DNA of 64,000 nucleotides from Planctomicrobium piriforme (lineage in GTDB: Bacteria > Planctomycetota > Planctomycetia > Planctomycetales > Planctomycetaceae). The translations under genes were made by a program, and so were the position numbers. The DNA lies in contig NZ_FOQD01000018.1 of the NCBI RefSeq assembly GCF_900113665.1, positions 62,001 through 126,000 of the forward strand, read 5' to 3'. This document shows, one piece after another, positions 24,206 through 35,467 of this stretch; position 1 is the stretch's first letter, and every line of letters begins with the position of its first letter. Under the pieces are notes generated by a model. That model worked only from the letters and a program-made list of their open reading frames with translations, was not told the origin of the DNA and ran no database searches.

Positions 24206-26062
24206 TCAACTCACCGTTTCAGCAATGGGCAACGAAAAGCCGACGCGAGCGCCGGTCGGCTGAAGATTCTGAATCCAGAACTGGCCCTGATGGGCGGCAA
24301 TCAGCGATTGACTGATCGCCAGACCCATCCCGAGGCCTTCTGCTTTTGTCGAACGGAAGGAAACAATTTCCGACTGCAGCATGTCGGCCGGAAAGCCTGC
24401 GCCGGAGTCCTCAACGTCAATAAGAACTTCTCCATTCTGCAGCCGCGACTGCAATCTCAACTGCCTCGGGGTCGTGTTGCTGGACATCGCTTGCGCGGCA
24501 TTATGCAGCAGATTGACCAGCACTTGTTGAATCTGAATTGGATCGACGCAGACCTGAACGCCCGCCGACTGCGACAAGTGGTTCTCGACAACAACTCGCT
24601 GCATTCGGATCTCGACTGAGCAGATCTCCAGCACTTCTTCGACAAGCTGATTGAAGGACACTGCAGTGCGTTGAGCAGGCTTGGGCTTGAGAAAGTTCCG
24701 CATGCGGCCAACGATCTGGCCTGCGCGCAGGGCCGCATCCCGGATGCGGCCTGCTGTCTGCTTCAAAACGTCGGAGGAAGGGGACGGTTGCTCCAGCGTC
24801 AGGTTGAGGACTTCCGCGAAATTGGTGATTGCCCCCAGCGGCTGATTGATTTCATGGGCCAGTCCGGTGGCGAATTGCCCCAGGGCGGTCACCCGGGCAG
24901 CATGTGCGAGTTCCGACTGTAGTTGCTTGTTGCGTTCCTCGACCGACTGGCGCTCGGCCACCTCGCGCGCAAGGGCTTGATTGCTCTCCGTCAGTTCCTG
25001 GGTGCGAATCGCCACGCGGCGCTCCAGGTCATCACGAGCATCACGCAATTCGCGCTCGGCAGATTTAAGTTCGGTGATGTCGGTGATAATGAGAAACGAC
25101 AGTTGCTCGTTACCGGTATCGCCCTGCGTCCGTCCGAAGGCCGCCAGCGTGACGCATTCGCGATGATCAGGCAATTCCCATCCCAGTTCCCAGGCGGAAT
25201 CCGTCATTCGCCAGACGCCGCTGAGATGCTGCAGAAAATTCTGCAGATGCTTGCCGGAGGTGAAGTTCTGTATGGATGCATCGAGCAGGTCGACGCGATC
25301 TCTCTGGAGAATCTCCGCGAAGCGGTTGTTGACATAGCGAATCTTCCCATCGGACGTGAAGACCGCGAGTCCGTCATGCATGCGTTCAATCAGCAGACGA
25401 AACCGTTCTTCACTGGCGGTCAATCGCGCCATCTGCGCGCGAATGAGATCGGTCGCCGGTTTGATCACGATCTGCCAGAGTCCGGCCATCAAACCCAGAA
25501 CCGCCAGAATCGCAGCCAGACCCAGCAGCCGCAACGACCGCACCTGGGCCTGCGCCTCTGTTTCAAAGAGCCTGACGATGGCGTCCATGATGTTCAAATA
25601 GTGCGGCTCATGTTCGAGCATGATCGCGAGCGCAGCGGCATCTGAGTTGTCCTTGGAGAGTTCTTGTTCGACGGCCGTTTTCATGGCGGTGAAATGCGGT
25701 TCGATCTTTTTGAATTGAACCTGTATCGCCCCATTCTTCGTGCCGGGCAACTGCAGTTGTGCGTTCCCGGATTGAAGTCCCTGGTGAACGGCCTCCCAGT
25801 TGGCAAGCGACTCTTTTAATTCAGCCACCCAATGTGCGGCGGCATCGCGCTCGCGTGCGATCGCCAGCATATCTTTCGTCATGCGTTGACTGAGCATGCG
25901 TTGGCGGCCTGCGAGATTGATGACCGGTCCGAAGCCATTCAGGCGGATCAGCAGCGGCTGCAAGACCGCCTGATCGACCAGCAGCAGCGCGGCGACGAGC
26001 GCCAGGACGCCGAGATAGCGGCGACCCAGTCCCTGTACGAGTTTTTCAGTTTCAACACTCAT
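24206..26062 (-). CDS. sensor histidine kinase with PilJ-type (nitrate-sensor-like) periplasmic domain
   Basis: A 618-residue membrane kinase. The order is: helix 1 (about 16-38), a periplasmic helical domain with NLAGRQRMLSQRMTKDML (the PilJ N-terminal signature, related to the four-helix sensor of NarX/NarQ), helix 2 (about 177-200), a PAS domain (about 215-330), a coiled coil, HisKA with H403 in GLAHEINQPLGAITNF, and an ATPase domain with VLVNLLHNAAQAM, DVEDSGAGF and GLGMGLAISQSLI. The H-box is of the FixL/DctB/ThtR class. Its location, divergent from a nitrate transporter, suggests it senses nitrate or nitrite. The sensor is cotranscribed with the FixJ-type regulator directly downstream. 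Confidence 0.9.
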   Translation of the reverse strand: MSVETEKLVQGLGRRYLGVLALVAALLLVDQAVLQPLLIRLNGFGPVINLAGRQRMLSQRMTKDMLAIARERDAAAHWVAELKESLANWEAVHQGLQSGNAQLQLPGTKNGAIQVQFKKIEPHFTAMKTAVEQELSKDNSDAAALAIMLEHEPHYLNIMDAIVRLFETEAQAQVRSLRLLGLAAILAVLGLMAGLWQIVIKPATDLIRAQMARLTASEERFRLLIERMHDGLAVFTSDGKIRYVNNRFAEILQRDRVDLLDASIQNFTSGKHLQNFLQHLSGVWRMTDSAWELGWELPDHRECVTLAAFGRTQGDTGNEQLSFLIITDITELKSAERELRDARDDLERRVAIRTQELTESNQALAREVAERQSVEERNKQLQSELAHAARVTALGQFATGLAHEINQPLGAITNFAEVLNLTLEQPSPSSDVLKQTAGRIRDAALRAGQIVGRMRNFLKPKPAQRTAVSFNQLVEEVLEICSVEIRMQRVVVENHLSQSAGVQVCVDPIQIQQVLVNLLHNAAQAMSSNTTPRQLRLQSRLQNGEVLIDVEDSGAGFPADMLQSEIVSFRSTKAEGLGMGLAISQSLIAAHQGQFWIQNLQPTGARVGFSLPIAETVS

Positions 26063-26367
26063 CGACTGACTGACGGGTCAGGACTGACGTTCGTCACCGC
26101 GGAAATGGCGACGCGATTCGGCAGCTGTAATGGCCTGCGATTTTGCGCGAAACGCAAGCACGGCTGCCTTTCATCAGTGCAGCTCTGGCGAACTCTACCG
26201 CCAGACGGAAAGACAGTCACTTCGGTTTCCCGAACAAATCCCCAGTCCTTTCAATTTGCATCTCGGCACACTCGGCAACTGCCGTTAGTGTCCTGCAATC
26301 GCTCGCAGATACCGCTGGTTGCTCGCCCCCAGCGATCGTTCTGTCTGCAGTTGGAAAGTCCCTCGTG
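26063..26367. promoter_or_regulatory. divergent control region of nitrate locus
   Basis: About 305 bases between the sensor kinase (minus) and the nitrate transporter (plus). Promoters for both transcripts must lie here or in the coding edge. I looked for a sigma-54 site, and the closest match (TGGCCTGCGATTTTGC) has spacing one base too long. No clear regulator dyad was found by eye. Confidence 0.45.
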
Positions 26368-27741
26368 ATGCACGCATCAGGTCCCGCCACGCGGATTCGT
26401 CTCTTCGATTTCAACTCTCCGCAGATGCGGGCGTTCCACATGTCGTGGTTCGCATTCTTTCTGTGTTTCTTTGCCTGGTTCGGCATTGCCCCGTTGATGG
26501 GGATTGTCCGTGCGGAATTGCATTTGACCAAAGACCAGGTGGGCTGGTGCATCATCGGCTCGGTCGCCATCACCGTATTCGCCCGGCTGTTCATCGGGTG
26601 GTTGTGCGACAGAATCGGCCCCCGCCTGGCCTATACAGGGCTGCTGCTGATCGGATCGATCCCTGTGATGGGCATCGCCTTCGCTCACGATTACACGACG
26701 TTCCTTCTGTTCCGTATCGCAATCGGCGTGATCGGGGCATCGTTCGTCATTACTCAGTATCACACCTCGTTGATGTTTGCTCCCAACTGCGTCGGCACGG
26801 CCAATGCCACCACGGCAGGCTGGGGAAACCTGGGCGGCGGCGTGACGCAGATGGTGATGCCGCTGCTCTTCGGGTTTCTCGTCACGACGATGGGCTTTTC
26901 GTCGGCGATCAGTTGGCGACTGTCGATGGTCCTGGCGGGCATCGTCTGTGCATTGACCGGCATTGCCTACTACTTTCTGGTGCAGGATACGCCGCAGGGG
27001 AATTTTCACGAGCTGCGACGAACCGGCCAGATGCCCGGTCGGAAGCAGGTAAAGGGCTCATTTCTGGCTGCGTGCCGCGATTACCGCGTCTGGGCGCTTT
27101 TTGTGCTCTACGGCTGCTGCTTCGGCATGGAACTGACGCTCGACAACATCGCCGCGCTCTACTTCGTGGATTACTTCGATGAATTGAAGAACATGGATTC
27201 CGTCGCCGCACTCCGAACCGCCGGCTTCGTCGCCGGATTGTTCGGCGCCATGAATCTGTTTGCCAGGGCACTGGGGGGTCTGATTGGAGATCGCTTTGGA
27301 GCGAGATGGGGACTACATGGTCGGGCTCGCTGGCTGTTCGTGGCTGTCTTCTGCGAAGGGCTGGCTCTAATGCTCTTCTCACAGGCCAGGACGCTGGCAG
27401 TCGCCGTCCCGACGATGCTGCTGCTTGGTCTGTTCGTCAAAATGTCGAACGGAGCGACCTACTCAGTGGTGCCCTTTATCAATCGCAAGGCATTAGGCTC
27501 GGTGTCGGGAATTGTGGGTGCAGGCGGAAACGTGGGAGCCGTTTTGGCTGGCTTCCTGTTCAAAAGTTCGGCCATCAACTGGCCGACCGCGCTGCTGGTT
27601 CTCGGAGTGTGTATTACGTTCGCTTCGTTCTCGGCATTCTTCGTGCGGTTCTCACCTGCGATGGAAGCCGAAGCTCTGGAAGCGACGAACGCCGCTGTGG
27701 CCGAACGTCACTCCATCCAGGAACTGGCGCCGGCAAGCTAG
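26368..27741 (+). CDS. nitrate/nitrite MFS transporter (NNP family, NarK type)
   Basis: A 457-residue major facilitator protein with about 12 membrane helices. Both nitrate signatures are present: AGWGNLGGGVTQMVMPLLFG after helix 5 and NGATYSVVPFINRKALGSVSG with GIVGAGGNVGAVLAGF near helix 11. An MFS loop (GWLCDRIGPRLAYTGLLLIG) lies between helices 2 and 3. It brings nitrate in and may export nitrite. I begin at ATG 26368 (MHASGPATRIRLF); the frame remains open 75 codons upstream, but that part is not membrane-protein-like. GTG 26365 is possible. It is the first gene of the assimilation operon. Confidence 0.92.
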   Translation: MHASGPATRIRLFDFNSPQMRAFHMSWFAFFLCFFAWFGIAPLMGIVRAELHLTKDQVGWCIIGSVAITVFARLFIGWLCDRIGPRLAYTGLLLIGSIPVMGIAFAHDYTTFLLFRIAIGVIGASFVITQYHTSLMFAPNCVGTANATTAGWGNLGGGVTQMVMPLLFGFLVTTMGFSSAISWRLSMVLAGIVCALTGIAYYFLVQDTPQGNFHELRRTGQMPGRKQVKGSFLAACRDYRVWALFVLYGCCFGMELTLDNIAALYFVDYFDELKNMDSVAALRTAGFVAGLFGAMNLFARALGGLIGDRFGARWGLHGRARWLFVAVFCEGLALMLFSQARTLAVAVPTMLLLGLFVKMSNGATYSVVPFINRKALGSVSGIVGAGGNVGAVLAGFLFKSSAINWPTALLVLGVCITFASFSAFFVRFSPAMEAEALEATNAAVAERHSIQELAPAS

Positions 27742-27836
27742 TCCTGTCGGAAGTGAGGTGAAGCGATCGAGGGGCAGCGCCCGCACCTCTCGATCGTTCA
27801 GCAGCTCGAAAAAGTACAGAATCGGTCGGCTTCGCC

Positions 27837-29608
27837 ATGAGCGACATGACAACGAAATCGCGACCACTGACGCTGCAGGACTGCTGCGACGGCACCCTCC
27901 AGGTCGGCCCCAGCGGCGACTCAGACGGCTTTTCGCTGATTACCGAACTACTTGCGGATCAGCATGAGTTGTCTGCAGTGGACGTGTTCTCTCGCGTCCA
28001 TGAATCAGGCGAGTTGCCGGATCAGGCCCGTTACTACTCGCGACTACTGCCTGCATCCCGGCCCGGTCCCGGCCAGCAATACGCGTTTGAAGTGGATCTG
28101 GATCGCTGCTCCGGTTGCAAGGCGTGTGTCGCCGGCTGCCATGCACTGAATGGTCTCGATGAAAAAGAGACTTGGCGCGACGTGGGACTGCTGATTGGGG
28201 GGACGCCGCTCCTCCCGGTGATGCAGCATGTCACGACTGCCTGCCATCACTGCATCGAACCCGCCTGTCTGAGCGCCTGTCCTGTTGATGCTTACGAAAA
28301 AGACTCCGTCACCGGGATTGTCCGCCATCTCGACGACCAGTGCTTTGGCTGTCAGTACTGCACCCTGGCCTGTCCTTACGATGTCCCGAAGTATCACAAG
28401 AAAAAAGGAATTGTTCGCAAGTGCGACATGTGTTCCAACCGGCTTTCACAAGGAGAAGCGCCGGCCTGCGTGCAAGCCTGTCCGCACGAGGCGATCGCGA
28501 TTCGCGTCGTTGATATCGCGGTCGTGAAAGAGAATGCCGAAGCCGACAACTTCCTGCCCGCCGCGCCGGAACCGCACCTCACGCTGCCGACGACCACCTA
28601 CAAGACAAAGCGCGTTTTTCCGCGAAACATGTTGCCAGCGGATTACTATTCCATCAGCCCGCAGCACCCGCACTGGCCCTTGATCATCATGCTGGTGCTG
28701 ACGCAGCTTTCGGTCGGTGCATTCGCGACGATCTGCTTTCTGGAAAGTTCGCTCGACGCCGCTCTGTCGACCGTTCTGCGACCCTACCAGGCGACGGCCG
28801 CGTTCCTGCTTGGGCAACTGGCCCTGGCCGCCAGCACCTGTCACCTGGGCCGCCCGCTGTATGCGTTCCGCGGCATCATCGGCCTCCGCCATTCGTGGCT
28901 GAGTCGTGAGATTCTCGTCTTTGGAATGTTCGCAGGTCTTTCATTTCCCTTCGCCGTGCTGTGCTGGGTCGTCTCCATTCCCGGCTTGAACCTGGGGGTC
29001 TGGCACGAGCGTCTCGTCGCGATGATTTCTCCGCTCGGATTGGCGGTGACGGCGGTGGGCGGATTGGGAGTCTTCTGCTCGGCGATGATCTATGTGTTCA
29101 CGAAACGTGAGCTCTGGAATTTCGAACGAACGATTCTGCGATTCGCCCTGACAAGCATCGTCATGGGTCTGGCGACCAGTTGGCTCTCGCTCGTGATCAT
29201 GCAGCATTTCAGCGAGCCGACCGTGGCGGCTCGGGTGTCGGAACAACTTGCCGAGCCGCTGGCACGCATGCTGATGGCGGCGATGGCCTGCAAGCTGTTG
29301 TTTGACGCGACCATTCTTCGCCACCTGCTGGACTTTCGTAACGCTCCGCTCAAACGTTCTGCGCTGTTGATCGTCGGACCGCTGAGAAGAATTTCGTTCT
29401 CGCGCGTCGTCGCAGGCGTGGTCGGTGGAATCTTGATCCCTGCCGTCGTCCTGCAACAGCTTTCACATGGCCCAGCCTGGACGGCCTCGCCCGGCGGCGA
29501 ACTGAGCATCCTCACGATGTGGCTGGCCTGCCTGAGCGGTGAACTGCTGGAACGCTACCTTTTCTTTGCAGCGGTCTCTTCGCCCCGGATGCCCGGAGGA
29601 GTACGACA

Positions 29609-29612
<4 letters not shown>
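27837..29612 (+). CDS. fused DmsB-DmsC-type protein: four [4Fe-4S] clusters plus quinol-oxidising membrane anchor
   Basis: A 591-residue fusion. After an 80-residue N-terminal extension, a DmsB/NrfC-like ferredoxin domain holds 16 cysteines in four sets: C91-C94-C97-C101, C136-C139-C144-C148, C169-C172-C175-C179 and C196-C199-C211-C215. From about residue 285 there follow around eight membrane helices of the DmsC family, which binds quinol. DMSO-reductase-type enzymes normally use separate B and C subunits. The next gene is a nitrate reductase catalytic subunit that overlaps it by 4 bases (ATGA), so the two must work together. The likely role is to pass quinol electrons to assimilatory nitrate reduction; the direction is inferred. 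No Tat signal is present, so the clusters face the cytoplasm. Confidence 0.88.
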
Positions 29613-31828
<2,216 letters not shown>

Positions 31829-31858
31829 ACCTGACAAGACCCCTGGAGGGGAGAAGCA

Positions 31859-33700
31859 ATGTCTACCACCAACGGCTTCACTGAAACCCAGAAAAACTAC
31901 CTGCAAGGCTTTGCGATGGGGGCCGACGTTGCCCGCAAAGTGAAAGGCTTGCCGATTCTCTCCGGCAGCTGCGGCGGGCAGAATGGAATCAACGGAACAG
32001 CGATCCAACTTGGCGCCCAGGGAGCGCAGATTGTCGATACCGCGTCTGTCCCAGGTAGCCTCGAACGCCAGGCCCAAGACCGCTTTCTGGCGCGAGGCAA
32101 GAAACTGAGCAAGGAAGAACAGGCGAAACGCGAGAAAGACGCCCTGGGAATCTGGGATGAGATGAAACAGGCGGCCCGTGACAACGTCTTTCCCAAAGGG
32201 AATGATCTCTTCCTCTGGAAATTTCACGGACTCTTCCATGTCACGCCGGCTCAGAACTCGTTCATGTGCCGGTTGCGGATTCCGGGCGGCGAATTGAAGA
32301 GCTGGCAATTCCGGGGCATCGCTGACCTGGCGGAGCAACATGGCGGCGGCTTTGTCGATGCCACGACGCGGGCGAACCTGCAGATCCGTGAAATCCCGGC
32401 CAACCGCGGCTGCGCCGTGCATGAAGGGCTGTGCGAACTGGGCCTGATCAACAAAGGATCAGGTGCGGACAACATTCGCAATGTGACCTCAGCCGCGACC
32501 GCAGGTTTCGATCCCCACGAATTGATCGACACTCTGCCGCTGGCGAAGGAGATGCATCATCACATCCTGAACCACCGCGAGCTTTACGGCCTGCCGCGAA
32601 AGTTCAACATCAGTTTTGACGGCGGCGGAGCCATTGCCACTCTCGAAGATACCAATGATATCGGCTTTCAGGCGGTTCGAGTTCCTGTCGAGAAGTCATC
32701 CGTCGAACTGCCAGAAGGGGTTTACTTTCGGCTGACGCTCGGCGGAATCACTGGTCACAAAGATTTTGCCCGCGACACCGGCGTGTTACTGACGCCGGCT
32801 GAATGCATCAGGGTAGCGCATGCCATTCTGCTGGTGTTCCTGGAGAACGGCGATCGCACCGACCGGCACAAGGCCCGTTTGAAATATGTTCTGGATGACT
32901 GGGGCTTTCCCAAATTCATTGAGGCGGTGGAGAAAAAACTCGGACGACCGCTCCGTAAGGTCACAACGGACCATTACGAGTTGCCCTTCGCACCGGATCG
33001 CTGGGCTCACGTTGACGTCCATCCTCAAAAACAGACCGATCGCTACTACATCGGACTGGTGCTCCCGGTCGGCCGCATGTCGTGCGAACAGGTTCATGCC
33101 ATCGCGGACATCGCCGACAAATACGGCTCGAGCCGCATTCGATTCACGGTCTGGCAGAACCTGATCATCCCCGATATTCGGGGTGCAGACGTCGACGCCG
33201 TCAAAGCGGCCATCGAAGCGACCGGACTCGACTGGAAAGCGTCCTCGTTTCGTGCGGGACTGGTGGCGTGTACTGGCAACGCAGGCTGCAAGTTTGCTGC
33301 GTCGAACACCAAGAGTCAGGCGATGATACTCGCCAGCTATCTCGAAGAACGGTTCGATCTCGACGTTCCGATCAACATGCATTTCACTGGCTGCCCGAAC
33401 AGCTGTGCCCAGCATTTTATCGGCGACATTGGGTTTCGCGGGGCGAAGGTCGAAGTGGGTGAAGAGCTGGTCGAAGGCTATGAGATCGTGGTCGGCGGCG
33501 GCTATGCCGACAAGCAGAACATCGCCCGGCAGCTCTTCCCCAAAGTCGTCTTCGAAGAGATCCCTCCAATCGTTGAACGGCTGCTTCTGTTCTATCTGGA
33601 GAATCGCCTCGGGCTCGAAGCGTTCTCCGACTTTGTAAACCGGCACGAGCTCGAGCAACTGCAGTCCGTGTGTGAGTTCTCGATGGCCGCGGCGTCGTAA
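31859..33700 (+). CDS. nirA: siroheme [4Fe-4S] assimilatory nitrite reductase (NirA type)
   Basis: A 613-residue sulfite/nitrite reductase hemoprotein, reducing nitrite to ammonium with six electrons. Two ferredoxin-like half domains and two siroheme domains are visible. ATTRANLQIREIPA contains the siroheme-binding region; the cluster cysteines are C471 and C477 (VACTGNAGCKFAAS) and C512 and C516 (HFTGCPNSCAQHF). The N-terminus (FTETQKNYLQGFAMG) resembles the start of the next gene's product. A strong GGAGGGGAG precedes ATG 31859. It is 30 bases after the nitrate reductase gene and 30 bases before the flavoprotein gene, so all are in one transcript. Confidence 0.92.
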   Translation: MSTTNGFTETQKNYLQGFAMGADVARKVKGLPILSGSCGGQNGINGTAIQLGAQGAQIVDTASVPGSLERQAQDRFLARGKKLSKEEQAKREKDALGIWDEMKQAARDNVFPKGNDLFLWKFHGLFHVTPAQNSFMCRLRIPGGELKSWQFRGIADLAEQHGGGFVDATTRANLQIREIPANRGCAVHEGLCELGLINKGSGADNIRNVTSAATAGFDPHELIDTLPLAKEMHHHILNHRELYGLPRKFNISFDGGGAIATLEDTNDIGFQAVRVPVEKSSVELPEGVYFRLTLGGITGHKDFARDTGVLLTPAECIRVAHAILLVFLENGDRTDRHKARLKYVLDDWGFPKFIEAVEKKLGRPLRKVTTDHYELPFAPDRWAHVDVHPQKQTDRYYIGLVLPVGRMSCEQVHAIADIADKYGSSRIRFTVWQNLIIPDIRGADVDAVKAAIEATGLDWKASSFRAGLVACTGNAGCKFAASNTKSQAMILASYLEERFDLDVPINMHFTGCPNSCAQHFIGDIGFRGAKVEVGEELVEGYEIVVGGGYADKQNIARQLFPKVVFEEIPPIVERLLLFYLENRLGLEAFSDFVNRHELEQLQSVCEFSMAAAS

Positions 33701-33730
33701 TTTGTTCCGCTTTCAGACCTGGTGTTCGTG

Positions 33731-35320
33731 ATGACTCAGCAAATTTCACTCATCCCCGAATCCGCCCCGTTTAATGAAGAGCAACGCGCCTGGCTGAACG
33801 GGTTTCTGGCAGGCTGGATCGGCCTGCAAGGGGGGGACGGCGCCAGCAGCACATCGGCCAATGCGATCACTGCCGCGCCGCAGGTGGAAGTTGAAGAAGA
33901 GTTCCCCTGGCATGATCCGGCGCTGCCGATGGAAGACCGCCTCCAGTTGGCCGAAGGCAAGCCGCTGCCGCGACAATTGATGGCGGCGATGGCTCAACTC
34001 GACTGCGGCTCTTGCGGATACGATTGCAAGCGCTACGCCGAGGCAATCGCCAACGGTGAAGAGAAAAGCCTGACGCTTTGTTCGCCCGGCGGCAAACCGA
34101 CGTCCAGGAAGCTCAAGGAACTCGTCAGCCTCGGGCTGTCGTCCAACGGCCACAGCGCGAATCCCACAAATGGTGCGGCCGCCGTCGTCAAATCTGGTGA
34201 GCCAAAGTGGAATCGCAATCACCCGTTTGCGGCCAGAATCCGTCACATCCGCAATCTCAATGAAGCCGGCTCTTCCAAGCACACCTCACATGTGGAGATC
34301 GATCTCTCCGGCAGCGGGCTGACCTACGACGTCGGGGACGCGCTGGGGGTGTATCCCTGCAATTGCCCGGAGCTGGTGCAGGGAATTGTCGGCGAACTGC
34401 ATGCAACGGGCGATGAACTCATTGACGTCGATGGTCAGCAACTCACACTCAACGAAGCCCTGCGCGATCACTTCTGCCTTTCGGAAATCACCGACGAACT
34501 GATTACCAGCATGTCTGAATGTTGCGGGGACGTCGGTGACAAGGCCCTGTTGAAACAACTGCTGGACGACGCCGATCCGATTGATGGCTGGGACGTGTTG
34601 GAACTGCTGAAATACTACTCGACAGTCCGGCTTACCGCGCAGCAGTTGACTTCCTCGCTCTCACGCTTGAAGCCGAGACTGTATTCCATCAGCAGTTCCC
34701 TGAAAGCGCACCCGGAACAGGTGCATCTCACCGTCGGCCGAGTGCACTGGCAGTTCCAGGATCGCGGTCGCAAGGGGGTCGCGAGCACCATGTTCTCTGA
34801 CCGCATGGCCCCTGGCGACTCCGTCCGGGTCTTCGTGCAGACGTCGCACGGGTTCTCCGTTCCCAAAGATCCTGACGCTCCCGCCATCATGATCGGCCCC
34901 GGCACCGGCATTGCCCCGTTCCGCGCCTTCCTCCAGGAACGCCATGCGACTCAGGCGTCCGGAAAAAACTGGCTTTTCTTCGGAGACCAGCGATCGCAGA
35001 CTGACTATCTCTATCGCGACGAACTGGAATCCTTGTATGAGCAGGGCGTGCTGTCGCGGATTGACCTCGCCTTCAGCCGCGACCAGTCGGAGAAGGTCTA
35101 TGTCCAGGACCGCATGCTGGAGAACGGCGCCGAGTTCTGGGCCTGGCTGGAAGCCGGTGGCCATGTGTACGTCTGCGGCGACGCCAATCGCATGGCCGTG
35201 GACGTCGACAAGGCCCTAAAAAGAATCGTCAGCGAGTTTGGCGGTCTGGGACCGTATGAAGCAGACAAATACCTCGCCCGGATGGCGAAAGACAAACGCT
35301 ACTGCCGGGACGTGTATTGA
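33731..35320 (+). CDS. CysJ-like FAD/NADPH reductase with N-terminal FeS motif
   Basis: A 529-residue protein. It has no flavodoxin domain. Instead residues 92-117 carry C92-G-S-C95-G-Y-D-C99 plus C117 (TLCSPGG), a Cys motif of the FeS family (PF04060-like), probably a [4Fe-4S] cluster. The rest is a ferredoxin-NADP reductase module: FAD binding with RLYSISSSLKAHPEQVHLTV, NADPH binding with GPGTGIAPFRAFLQER, VYVCGDANRMAVDVDKALKR and a C-terminal KRYCRDVY with terminal Tyr over the flavin. It should supply NADPH electrons to NirA, replacing free ferredoxin. I use ATG 33731, since the GTG three codons upstream adds little. Its N-terminus FNEEQRAWLNGFLAG resembles that of NirA. Confidence 0.88.
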   Translation: MTQQISLIPESAPFNEEQRAWLNGFLAGWIGLQGGDGASSTSANAITAAPQVEVEEEFPWHDPALPMEDRLQLAEGKPLPRQLMAAMAQLDCGSCGYDCKRYAEAIANGEEKSLTLCSPGGKPTSRKLKELVSLGLSSNGHSANPTNGAAAVVKSGEPKWNRNHPFAARIRHIRNLNEAGSSKHTSHVEIDLSGSGLTYDVGDALGVYPCNCPELVQGIVGELHATGDELIDVDGQQLTLNEALRDHFCLSEITDELITSMSECCGDVGDKALLKQLLDDADPIDGWDVLELLKYYSTVRLTAQQLTSSLSRLKPRLYSISSSLKAHPEQVHLTVGRVHWQFQDRGRKGVASTMFSDRMAPGDSVRVFVQTSHGFSVPKDPDAPAIMIGPGTGIAPFRAFLQERHATQASGKNWLFFGDQRSQTDYLYRDELESLYEQGVLSRIDLAFSRDQSEKVYVQDRMLENGAEFWAWLEAGGHVYVCGDANRMAVDVDKALKRIVSEFGGLGPYEADKYLARMAKDKRYCRDVY

Positions 35321-35467
35321 TCACCGTTGTTGGTCTCATTAGTTCAGTTGCAAACGGCAGATCCTCAACGACGCTGTTTCCTGTTCAGGCTGGGCAGGCT
35401 TGGCTCTCAGGTTGGAATCGGTCAGCATGAGCCAATTCCCTCCCCTTCCCCTGCCTGAGAGACCAGC

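Noticed and set aside
26085..26200. A sigma-54 promoter for the nitrate operon
   Set aside because: TGGCCTGCGATTTTGC has one base too many between the GG and GC elements.
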